A stretch of 35,619 nucleotides of DNA from Gemmatimonadota bacterium (GTDB lineage: Bacteria; Gemmatimonadota; Gemmatimonadetes; Gemmatimonadales; GWC2-71-9), in the NCBI GenBank assembly GCA_003251175.1, contig QKHC01000129.1, positions 1 to 35,619 of the forward strand. The letters are read 5' to 3'. Both the position numbers and the translations under genes were made by a program. This document shows positions 8,038 through 14,552 of the stretch, in pieces. Within the stretch, counting starts at the first letter, position 1; the number at the start of each line of letters is the position of its first letter. The notes under the pieces were generated by a model. It worked only from the letters and a program-made list of their open reading frames with translations, searched no databases and had not been told where the DNA came from.

Positions 8038-8373
8038 TCAGGACTCCTTCTTGCCCAGCGTCAGCACGTACTTCGCGACTGCCTGCATCTCTGCCGCGGA
8101 CAACTTGTCCTTGAACGACTTCATGTCACCCGCCCCGTTCGTCAGGACCTTGACGATCGAGTCGGCCGACACACCCGACAGCTCGGAAAGCGGCTTCATC
8201 TCCGGGTACATGCCAGCGATGCGCGCGCTGGGCGTGCCAGTTGCGCCATGGCACTTCCGGCAGTTCTCCTGATACACCGTTGCCCCGTCGGGCTCCTGCG
8301 CGGCGACGGAGCGCACGCCGCCGGTCAGTGCCAGTGCCGCTCCCACAACCAGCGTTGCCGCCAAGCGTCTCAT
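8038..8373 (-). CDS. Small monohaem cytochrome c, tandem paralogue A
   Basis: This 111-residue periplasmic class I cytochrome c has a signal peptide ending SVAAQ and a haem site CRKCH, and conserved Met residues further on could be the sixth ligand. The ATG at 8373 has an AGGAGG-type site 7 bases upstream. The mature part is roughly 60% identical by eye to the gene at 8520-8861 (shared QEPDG, CRKCHGATGTPS, KPLSE, GVSADSI), so the two arose by tandem duplication. It probably shuttles electrons between the bc complex and another partner such as the outer-membrane cytochrome-porin or a terminal oxidase. Confidence 0.9.
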   Translation of the reverse strand: MRRLAATLVVGAALALTGGVRSVAAQEPDGATVYQENCRKCHGATGTPSARIAGMYPEMKPLSELSGVSADSIVKVLTNGAGDMKSFKDKLSAAEMQAVAKYVLTLGKKES

Positions 8374-8519
8374 CTGCGTTCCTCCAGGGTGCGTTGCAGG
8401 TGAATACCTCAAAGACCAGATCAAGGTTCCACGGGGCCGCTGGAAGCGCAAGCGGGCGAGCCGCCACGCGGCGGCAAGCGTGAAGACCCCTTCACGGTCA
8501 GCCGATCGGCGCTCCCCGT
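8374..8519. other. 146-base gap between the duplicated cytochromes
   Basis: This gap holds the ribosome binding site of paralogue A and probably its promoter. A small perfect hairpin (CGTGAAG / CTTCACG, 8479-8496) lies just after paralogue B's coding end and may be a weak terminator or processing site. No open frame or RNA gene is evident. Confidence 0.35.
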
Positions 8520-8861
8520 TCAGGAACCCTGAGCCTTGCCCAGCGTCAGCGTGTATTCAGCCACGGCCCGCATTTCCTCGGTGGTCAGCTTGTCCTTGTA
8601 CGTCTTCATGCCCTCCGTTCCCCCGTTTACCAGCAGGGTGATGATCGAGTCGGCCGATACCCCCGTCATCTCGGACAGCGGCTTGAGAGTGGGATACATC
8701 TCGGTCATCCGGGTCGACGGCGTGCCGGTGGCACCATGGCACTTGCGGCATTGTTTCTGATAGATCGCCTCGCCATCGGGTTCTTGTGGCTGAGGAAGGC
8801 GGGCCGCGGCCGCCAGCATCACGAGTGCGCCAATGGCGCCGAGGGAGAATACTCGCTTCAT
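8520..8861 (-). CDS. Small monohaem cytochrome c, tandem paralogue B
   Basis: This 113-residue class I cytochrome c has an N-terminal hydrophobic export segment (FSLGAIGALVMLAAAA) and a haem site CRKCH. It is a close duplicate of the neighbouring gene at 8038-8373. The ATG at 8861 follows AGGAGG at good spacing; the longer start in the ORF track adds a sequence unlike a signal peptide. It follows another monohaem cytochrome gene (8896-9282) by 34 bases and is probably co-transcribed with it and with the cytochrome-porin fusion. Keeping two near-copies suggests either different redox partners or recent duplication. Confidence 0.9.
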   Translation of the reverse strand: MKRVFSLGAIGALVMLAAAARLPQPQEPDGEAIYQKQCRKCHGATGTPSTRMTEMYPTLKPLSEMTGVSADSIITLLVNGGTEGMKTYKDKLTTEEMRAVAEYTLTLGKAQGS

Positions 8862-8895
8862 CACCACGTCCTCCTGTGGAGTTGGTTCGTCCTGC

Positions 8896-9282
8896 TCATG
8901 TCGCAGGGTGACTGAGGCGCCAGACGTAGGCCGCCACCGCCCGTACCTGAGCGTCCGACATCGTGGACCCCCCACGAGGTGGCATCATGACGCCACCTCT
9001 GGCCTGGGACTGTGGCACGCCGGTGACGATCTGGCGGACGATCTCTTCATAGCTTCCCGTGCTGTGGAGCCACAGCGTGTCCGCCAGGCTCGGCCCCAGG
9101 ACTCCCGTGCCGTCCCGACCGTGACAGGCGCCGCACAGTCCCGCTCCGCGGAACAGGGCTCTCCCCTCTTCGATCATGGCCGGGGTCACGTCGCGTGGAA
9201 GCCCCCGTTCCTGCGCGGCGATGCCGACACCTGCACACAGCACCACGGCTCCTGCCAGCGCGACCCATTCCGGGTTGCCCAT
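8896..9282 (-). CDS. Monohaem cytochrome c, third small carrier
   Basis: This 128-residue exported cytochrome c has a signal peptide (VALAGAVVLCAGVGIAAQ) and a haem site CGACH followed by GRDGTG, a typical class I layout. MMPP near the end (GVMMPPRGG) probably supplies the Met ligand. The ATG at 9282 follows AGGAGA. It is not a close relative of the two paralogues next to it. It begins 15 bases after the stop of the cytochrome-porin gene, which makes it the best candidate periplasmic partner for that protein (inference). Confidence 0.9.
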   Translation of the reverse strand: MGNPEWVALAGAVVLCAGVGIAAQERGLPRDVTPAMIEEGRALFRGAGLCGACHGRDGTGVLGPSLADTLWLHSTGSYEEIVRQIVTGVPQSQARGGVMMPPRGGSTMSDAQVRAVAAYVWRLSHPAT

Positions 9283-9297
9283 CGGTGTCTCCTGAGC

Positions 9298-10494
9298 TCA
9301 AAACGCGGTCGTGAAACCGAATGTGAACACAGTGTGACTCGCCTCGAGATCGCCGGTGACCTCGCCATAGGCGCGCAGGTTGCGACGTACGACGTACCCG
9401 CCACCGCCGGTCACCGACTCATGGCGTCGAGCCGCCGCGGCCCCGCCCAAGCGCACGTCGAGCAGTGGCTGCGAGCACACCACGCGATTGTAGAGCGCGA
9501 CGCCGTACCACCGGCTTCCCGGTGGCCGAACCAGCAGCTCGGCGAAGCCGCCGTCGGTCACGGCTGCGGGCTCCGCGTCGCTGAACGTGGGGTGGTTGTC
9601 TTCCCGGTGCACATACTGGCCGTTGAGTTCCAGGGCGCCGAGCTGCAGGGTCGCGTCGCCTCCCACCATCCACAGGGTGTTGGTCAGCGTCGGCCCCCCC
9701 GGCGCCGCGCCATCCTGCTGGCCGCGATACCCCATCACGCCCAATCGCAGGGCCGGGACGATGTTCCGGGTGACGTGGCCGAAGACGTTCTTGAGGCGGT
9801 TGTCGTCGAGGCGTCGGTCACTCGTGGCAGCCCCGATGCCGTTGCCGTTCACGATCTGACCGGTGAACGTGAAACCGACCAGGTCCGCCGCCGCCATCAA
9901 ACCACGCTCGTAGGTCAGGTCGGCGGGCTGGTCGCCGATGCGGGCGCGATAGATCGCATAATCCTCGTATTCGAGCCGCAACTCGCGCTTGAACATGGCG
10001 TCCGACACCTGGAACTGACCGACGGTCACATCGAGGGGCTGGCCGCCGATGTCGTTCACCTGGATCCACGCGTCCTCGAGGCCGCCAACTTCACCGCGTT
10101 CGTAGAGCAGGAAGTAGGCGTAGTAGGACAGCTTGCGCGAGATCGGTCCGCCCGACAGGACCTTGAGGTTCCACGGAGTCTGGAAGTCCGTGACAACGTC
10201 CCCGTTGCCGTAGGCTCGCACGTACGCGTCCAGCCGCACCGCGAGGGGCACATCGCGAAACAGCCACAGCAGCTCGTCTCCGGTGTCGACCGTGTCGCGG
10301 GGCTCCTCGTCGGGATTCATTCGCAGGCCGTTCCCGGCGAACGCTTGCCCGAACTCGTTCAGCGCGGGCACCGGGTTGTGACACAACTGGCAGCTCACAC
10401 GGTACCGCCGGGCGAAGGCCGGGATCGCCGCGGACACGGGCGGCGGGGCCAGCAGGGCTATGGCGAGTGCGGCGGGAGCGAGGCGGCGGATCAT
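9298..10494 (-). CDS. Monohaem cytochrome-porin fusion, Cyc2-like
   Basis: This 398-residue protein has a signal peptide (to about residue 23), one CXXCH at residues 35-39 in FARRYRVSCQLCHNP, then ALNEFGQAFAGNG, then about 330 residues of beta-rich sequence. The last residues (HTVFTFGFTTAF) end in Phe, as outer-membrane barrels often do. A small N-terminal haem c domain fused to a porin is the layout of Cyc2, the outer-membrane iron oxidase of many Fe(II) oxidisers, and the FAR...CxxCH...LNxFGxxFxxNG pattern also resembles that family. Related fusions of unknown role exist, so iron oxidation is a hypothesis only. The ATG at 10494 follows AGGGAG. It heads a reverse operon with three monohaem cytochromes, opposite the multihaem operon. 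Confidence 0.82.
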   Translation of the reverse strand: MIRRLAPAALAIALLAPPPVSAAIPAFARRYRVSCQLCHNPVPALNEFGQAFAGNGLRMNPDEEPRDTVDTGDELLWLFRDVPLAVRLDAYVRAYGNGDVVTDFQTPWNLKVLSGGPISRKLSYYAYFLLYERGEVGGLEDAWIQVNDIGGQPLDVTVGQFQVSDAMFKRELRLEYEDYAIYRARIGDQPADLTYERGLMAAADLVGFTFTGQIVNGNGIGAATSDRRLDDNRLKNVFGHVTRNIVPALRLGVMGYRGQQDGAAPGGPTLTNTLWMVGGDATLQLGALELNGQYVHREDNHPTFSDAEPAAVTDGGFAELLVRPPGSRWYGVALYNRVVCSQPLLDVRLGGAAAARRHESVTGGGGYVVRRNLRAYGEVTGDLEASHTVFTFGFTTAF

Positions 10495-10671
10495 CGAGTC
10501 TCCCTGGTGGCGAAGGGTCCCAGCAGTGTACGTGGTGGACTTTGAGCGGGGAGTAAAGATGCCATGAAAGTCTGCTGGTGCGGGTCTTTCACGCCCGTTT
10601 CAGCAAGGTTTCACGGCACCCCGCTTAACGTAGAAAGCGCCCGCCTTGGGGAGGCGAAGGGAGAGGGGACC
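10495..10671. promoter_or_regulatory. Divergent promoter region, cytochrome-porin and hsp20
   Basis: This 177-base gap separates two divergent genes. On the minus strand TACACT (plus-strand AGTGTA at 10525-10530) fits a -10 box for the cytochrome-porin operon. On the plus strand GCTTAACGTAGAAAG near 10622-10636 lies at promoter distance from the hsp20 start. I do not see a clear sigma-32 consensus. No small ORF with a ribosome binding site is convincing here. Confidence 0.45.
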
Positions 10672-11154
10672 ATGTTCGGGATGACGCGCAGGCCGATCCG
10701 CGATCCAATGCTCGATCTGCTGTACAATCTGGAGCGTCGGATGGGGCGGGTCTTCAACGAGCCGCTGTTGTTCGACACACCCGAGGTGACGGCCGCGACG
10801 GCCTGGACGCCGGTGGTCGACATCTTCGAAGAGCCCGAGCGCCTCCGCATCGTAGCGGAAATCCCCGGTGTGAAACCCGAGGATGTGAAGATCGCCGTCG
10901 AGGGCAACCTCCTCACCATCTCCGGCACGAAGGAGCAGGTCGCTGAGGAGAAAGCGGAGCGCGTATACCGCTACGAGCGGACCTACGGAACGTTCGAGCG
11001 CAGCTTCACGCTGCCGGCCACAGTGGATGCTGACCACATCAAGGCCAGTTATGAGAACGGGGTGGTGCATCTCACGCTCCCCAAGGTGGAGAAGGCCAAA
11101 CCCCGTCTCGTGAAGGTCGACGTGGCCAAGCCCGAGAAGGCACTCAAGGCCTGA
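10672..11154 (+). CDS. Small heat-shock protein (Hsp20/alpha-crystallin)
   Basis: This 160-residue ATP-independent chaperone binds unfolding proteins in the cytoplasm. The alpha-crystallin domain is clear: WTPVVDIFEEPERLRIVAEIPGV at the start, the KPEDVKIAVEGNLLTISG strand, and the A-x-x-x-N-G-V-L-type ending seen as ASYENGVVHLTLPK. The C-terminal tail is Lys-rich without an obvious I-x-I motif. The ATG at 10672 has GAGAGGGG upstream; the ORF-track start 36 codons earlier lies in the promoter region. It is a single-gene unit closed by a strong terminator. Confidence 0.93.
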   Translation: MFGMTRRPIRDPMLDLLYNLERRMGRVFNEPLLFDTPEVTAATAWTPVVDIFEEPERLRIVAEIPGVKPEDVKIAVEGNLLTISGTKEQVAEEKAERVYRYERTYGTFERSFTLPATVDADHIKASYENGVVHLTLPKVEKAKPRLVKVDVAKPEKALKA

Positions 11155-11192
11155 GCTCAGGCCTGAGCTGGTCCGGACCGCGCAGCGAGACG

Positions 11193-11229
11193 CACGCCGG
11201 GAACTTCACGCTCCCGGCGTGACGTTTTT
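11193..11229 (+). terminator. Rho-independent terminator after hsp20
   Basis: A perfect 10-bp stem (CACGCCGGGA / TCCCGGCGTG) with a 9-base loop is followed by a TTTTT run at 11225-11229. The stop of the convergent DUF2892 gene lies 5 bases beyond, so the hairpin may serve both strands. Confidence 0.88.
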
Positions 11230-11233
11230 CGTG

Positions 11234-11455
11234 CTACCGGGTGGTTTTCGGACGGGGGGACCGGGCGCCCCGAACCAGGGCATAGATGGGGCAGATGCGG
11301 AGCAGGCCGGTTCCCAGCACCAGCAGGCCGACCGATCCCCACGCGATGGCGAGGAAGGGGCGGTCGCCCAGCGTCCCCGCACGCGCGAGAAACACCAGCC
11401 CGAGCAGGATCCGGACCGTTGCATCGAAGGGGCTGACGTTGCGCAAGTAGGTCAT
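11234..11455 (-). CDS. DUF2892 (YgaP-like) small membrane protein
   Basis: This 73-residue inner-membrane protein has two hydrophobic helices (VRILLGLVFLARAG and FLAIAWGSVGLLVLGTGLL) with the family pattern N-x-x-x-x-D-x-x-x-R near the N-terminus (RNVSPFDATVRI) and a CPIYALV segment after helix two. This matches DUF2892, the membrane domain also found at the end of YgaP rhodanese; here there is no rhodanese domain. The molecular role is unknown. The ATG at 11455 was preferred over the TTG eight codons upstream. Its ribosome binding site is weak. Confidence 0.8.
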   Translation of the reverse strand: MTYLRNVSPFDATVRILLGLVFLARAGTLGDRPFLAIAWGSVGLLVLGTGLLRICPIYALVRGARSPRPKTTR

Positions 11456-11603
11456 CGAACCGCTCTCACGTAAGCCCAAGCTGCGAAGGGGCGCGTGAAG
11501 GCAGCCGGAAGGACCCGTGAAGACTCAGTGGGAGATCCCTGAAATCGGCCTGAAGGTGGCCAAGCGAGATTCCGGGGGGTACCTTGCCGCGAAGGGGGTC
11601 GCG
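11456..11603. other. 148-base gap upstream of egtD
   Basis: This gap separates the divergent DUF2892 and egtD genes and should contain both promoters. AGATTCC near 11567-11573 resembles the -10-like hexamers noted elsewhere in the window but is weak. The ORF track extends egtD into it through a GTG at 11517, but the segment lacks homology-like features and a good ribosome site. Confidence 0.35.
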
Positions 11604-12572
11604 ATGCCACCAGGAGTCCCACGCTCAGTTCCGGCACCTCCCGGCGTGCGCGATTTCGCCGGGGCGGTGGCCCTCGGACTGAACGACGCCCCGCGCTGGC
11701 TGCCGGCCCGTTTCCTATATGACGCGGCGGGGAGCGCGCTGTTCGAGCGCATCTGCGAGCTGCCTGAGTACTACCTGACCCGCACCGAAGCGGGCATCCT
11801 GACCCGCGCGGCCCCGGAGATCAGGAAGCTGACAGGCCCTGTCACCCTGATCGAGCTCGGGTCGGGGAGTGCGACGAAGACCGATCACCTGCTGCGGGCG
11901 TACTCAGAGGACGCCGACTCGGTTCGCTACGTACCGGTCGACGTGAGCTCGTCGATCCTCCGCGCTGCGGCCGAGCGGATTGAGGACCAGTTTCCGGGAG
12001 TGAAGGTGGACGGGCTGAACGGGGAGTATGAAGCGGCGTTCCCCCTGCTGGCCCAGTACCACCCATCCCTGCTGCTGTTCCTCGGATCCACGCTGGGGAA
12101 CCTCAATCAGGCGGAGTCGGTGGTCTTCTGGCGCCGCGTGGCGAGTGCCATGCCGGCCGGCAGCCACTTGCTCCTCGGCGCCGACCTGGTCAAGGATCCG
12201 GCGCTGCTGCATGCCGCGTACAACGACGCTGCCGGCGTCACGGCCCAGTTCACGCTCAATCTGTTCGCGCGCATGAATCGCGAGCTCGATGCCGGCCTGG
12301 ATCTGAGCCGCATCGCGCACGAGGCACGGTGGAATGCCGAGTGGCAGCGCATGGAGATATTTGGTCGCTTCCTGTCGACTCAGCGGCTTCGCATCCGTCC
12401 CCTCGGTCTCGAAATCACCATCCGTGCGGGCGAGCACGTGATGACGGAGATCAGTCGCAAGTTCGTCCTGCCCCGGCTGACGACCTACCTCGGCTGCTTC
12501 GGGTTCCGCCTCGTGCGGGCGTTCACGGATCCACGCCAGTGGTTCGCCGTCCTGCTGCTGCAAAAGGAGTAG
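11604..12572 (+). CDS. egtD: L-histidine N-alpha-methyltransferase (ergothioneine synthesis)
   Basis: EgtD trimethylates histidine with S-adenosylmethionine to make hercynine, the first step to ergothioneine. This 322-residue protein shows the SAM-binding motif IELGSGSATKT (about 83-93), the VDVSSSIL strand and the family motif FLGSTLGNL. The N-terminal LPARFLYDAAGSALFERI also matches EgtD. The ATG at 11604 has AGGGGG upstream, and the family normally starts near here. The next gene, egtB, begins 4 bases after the stop, with its ribosome site inside the egtD end (AAAAGGAGT), so the two are co-translated. Confidence 0.95.
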   Translation: MPPGVPRSVPAPPGVRDFAGAVALGLNDAPRWLPARFLYDAAGSALFERICELPEYYLTRTEAGILTRAAPEIRKLTGPVTLIELGSGSATKTDHLLRAYSEDADSVRYVPVDVSSSILRAAAERIEDQFPGVKVDGLNGEYEAAFPLLAQYHPSLLLFLGSTLGNLNQAESVVFWRRVASAMPAGSHLLLGADLVKDPALLHAAYNDAAGVTAQFTLNLFARMNRELDAGLDLSRIAHEARWNAEWQRMEIFGRFLSTQRLRIRPLGLEITIRAGEHVMTEISRKFVLPRLTTYLGCFGFRLVRAFTDPRQWFAVLLLQKE

Positions 12573-12576
12573 TGTC

Positions 12577-13845
12577 ATGGCCGTGTCCATGCCCCAGACC
12601 GTCCCCACACTCGACGTGCTCGCGAGACGCTTTCGCGAAGTCCGCGACCGCACCGAATGGCTCTGCGCGCCGTTGTCCGCGGAGGACCAGACCGCCCAAT
12701 CGATGCCGGATGCAAGCCCGGCGAAGTGGCACCGGGCACACACGACGTGGTTCTTTGAGACCTTCCTGCTGCGACCGCTCCACGCCGCATACCAGCCGCT
12801 CGATGAGCGATATGCATACCTGTTCAACTCGTACTACAACGCCGTGGGCCCGCAGTACTTCCGGCCACACCGCGGTCTGGTCACTCGGCCCGGCGCGCAG
12901 GCCGTTGGCCAATACCGGGCACACGTGGATGCGGCGATGCTCGACCTACTGGAGGGGCGTGCGCCACTGCGCGGGGACGTTCCCGCCGCCACCATCGAGC
13001 TGGGGCTGAACCATGAAGAGCAGCACCAGGAGCTGATTCTCACGGACCTCAAGCACCTGCTGGCCCACAACCCGACGTGGCCGGTGTACCGCGAGCGGGC
13101 TCGGCGCCCGTCGGTCACGCCGCCCGCCCTGGCGTGGCGCGAGTTTTCCGAGGGGGTGTACGAAATCGGTCACGGCGGGCGTGGGTTCGCCTTCGACAAT
13201 GAGGCACCTCGGCACAAGGTGTTCGTTCAGCCCTTTGCGCTGGCCAACCGGCCCGTGACCGTCGGCGAGTACCTCGAGTTCATCGGCGATGGCGGATATC
13301 GGCGGCCGGAGCTGTGGCTGTCCGACGGTTGGCGGCTGGTCCAGGAGCGCGACTGGCAGGGGCCGCTCTACTGGTTGCAGGATGGTGGCGCGCGTCGCGC
13401 CTTCACGCTGAGCGGGTCGCTCGCTCTCGATCCTGCCGAGCCGGTATGCCACGTCAGCTACTTCGAGGCGGATGCCTACGCCCGCTGGGCGGGGGCGCGC
13501 TTGCCAACGGAGGCGGAGTGGGAGGTGGCCGCCAGCGACCAGCCGGTTGCCGGGAACTTCATGGAGAGCGGGAATTTCCATCCGGCGCCCGGGGACGGAG
13601 CCGCGCGGCTGTTCGGTGACGTGTGGGTGTGGACGCAGAGCGCCTACCTGCCCTATCCCGGGTTCCGACCGCCGGATGGGGCGATTGGAGAGTACAACGC
13701 CAAGTTCATGAGCGGGCAGATGGTGCTGCGTGGCGGGTCCTGCGCCACTCCGCGGGGGCACATCCGGGCGACCTATCGGAACTTCTTCCCCCCCGACGCA
13801 CGCTGGCAGTTCAGCGGGATCCGTCTCGCCCGAGACGGGTCGTGA
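12577..13845 (+). CDS. egtB: Ergothioneine sulfoxide synthase (EgtB)
   Basis: EgtB is a non-haem iron enzyme that joins hercynine to a thiol (cysteine or gamma-glutamylcysteine, depending on type) with O2. This 422-residue protein has the N-terminal DinB_2 domain with iron ligands in WHRAH (H55) and HEEQH (H146, H150), and a C-terminal FGE-sulfatase/C-lectin-like domain ending GGSCATPRGHIRATYRNFFP. No EgtA, EgtC or EgtE gene is nearby, which would fit the cysteine-using EgtB type plus an unlinked lyase, but the thiol donor cannot be set by eye. The ATG at 12577 has AAGGAG at good spacing. Confidence 0.95.
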   Translation: MAVSMPQTVPTLDVLARRFREVRDRTEWLCAPLSAEDQTAQSMPDASPAKWHRAHTTWFFETFLLRPLHAAYQPLDERYAYLFNSYYNAVGPQYFRPHRGLVTRPGAQAVGQYRAHVDAAMLDLLEGRAPLRGDVPAATIELGLNHEEQHQELILTDLKHLLAHNPTWPVYRERARRPSVTPPALAWREFSEGVYEIGHGGRGFAFDNEAPRHKVFVQPFALANRPVTVGEYLEFIGDGGYRRPELWLSDGWRLVQERDWQGPLYWLQDGGARRAFTLSGSLALDPAEPVCHVSYFEADAYARWAGARLPTEAEWEVAASDQPVAGNFMESGNFHPAPGDGAARLFGDVWVWTQSAYLPYPGFRPPDGAIGEYNAKFMSGQMVLRGGSCATPRGHIRATYRNFFPPDARWQFSGIRLARDGS

Positions 13846-13853
13846 GGATGTCC

Positions 13854-14543
13854 ATGCCGCGGGGCGGGGCGGTCGCGTCGCTGGGACTCCTGATCACGCT
13901 GATGGGCTGCGGACGCGACCGGCCCCAGCCGGCGACCCATCAGCAGGACACCCGGGCGGCAGTCCCGGAGACGCAACAGGCGCCGGACGTCCCGTCACCG
14001 GAGGTGGCCGATGCAGCCCGTCCAGCGCCGCCGGTCGACCACCGGTGGGGTGTCGTGCCCCTCGCGGGTGGCGACCGGTTTCAGACCACCCTCTACGATC
14101 TCTCCGTGATCGGTCAACTGCGAGCGACGCGCAAGCAGCCGTACTACGTGCTCGCCGGGCGCCGCTGCGAGGGCTGTGACGCCAATCTCGCGTTGTATGT
14201 GCACTCGCCGAGCGACGGTCCGATGGGTGTCGAAAGCGAGCAGCCGCGGTTCCCGTACCCGGGTCGGGAAGTGTTCTATGAAGACAGCACCCCGTTGTAC
14301 GAAGCGCGGACGTTCTTCGGGGATTGCGCGGCCGCGTATCCCAATGCCATGATCTGGTTTCAACGTCAGATTGACGTGGACGGACGCTGGCGCGCCACCG
14401 TGCGAGTCGTCCAGGTGGCCAACGACACGCTCACGACGACGGTCCTGGAAACGGGTGGTCCGGCGCTCAGCGAAGCGGAGGATGCCGTGGCGCGGGGCCG
14501 CTGCCGTGAGATCCCCGGGCGCGACCGCACCAGCGAGCCCTAG
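13854..14543 (+). CDS. Predicted lipoprotein of unknown function after egtB
   Basis: This 229-residue lipoprotein has a lipobox LMGC with C19 as the lipid site. A Pro/Ala/Gln-rich linker (about 25-65) is followed by a globular part with a CEGC pair at 105-108 and further Cys near 158 and 217. I do not recognise the family. The ATG at 13854 was chosen because GTGAGG lies 6 bases upstream; ATG 13848 is possible and changes little. It starts within 10 bases of the egtB stop, so it shares the operon and could act in envelope redox or thiol chemistry, but no function can be assigned. It ends 9 bases before the convergent aconitase stop. Confidence 0.75.
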   Translation: MPRGGAVASLGLLITLMGCGRDRPQPATHQQDTRAAVPETQQAPDVPSPEVADAARPAPPVDHRWGVVPLAGGDRFQTTLYDLSVIGQLRATRKQPYYVLAGRRCEGCDANLALYVHSPSDGPMGVESEQPRFPYPGREVFYEDSTPLYEARTFFGDCAAAYPNAMIWFQRQIDVDGRWRATVRVVQVANDTLTTTVLETGGPALSEAEDAVARGRCREIPGRDRTSEP

Positions 14544-14552
14544 CGCGGTCGC

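Noticed and set aside
8479-8496. Small 7-bp hairpin after cytochrome paralogue B as a terminator
   Set aside because: The stem is short and has no T-tract, so it was mentioned only as a possible weak site and not called.
8833-10545. 570-residue plus-strand ORF opposite the cytochrome-porin gene
   Set aside because: It covers two well-supported minus-strand genes with signal peptides and haem motifs and shows no recognisable domain.
10564-10671. 36-codon N-terminal extension of the Hsp20 protein
   Set aside because: The extension lies in the promoter region and lacks a ribosome site, while ATG 10672 has GAGAGGGG at good spacing and gives the normal family length.
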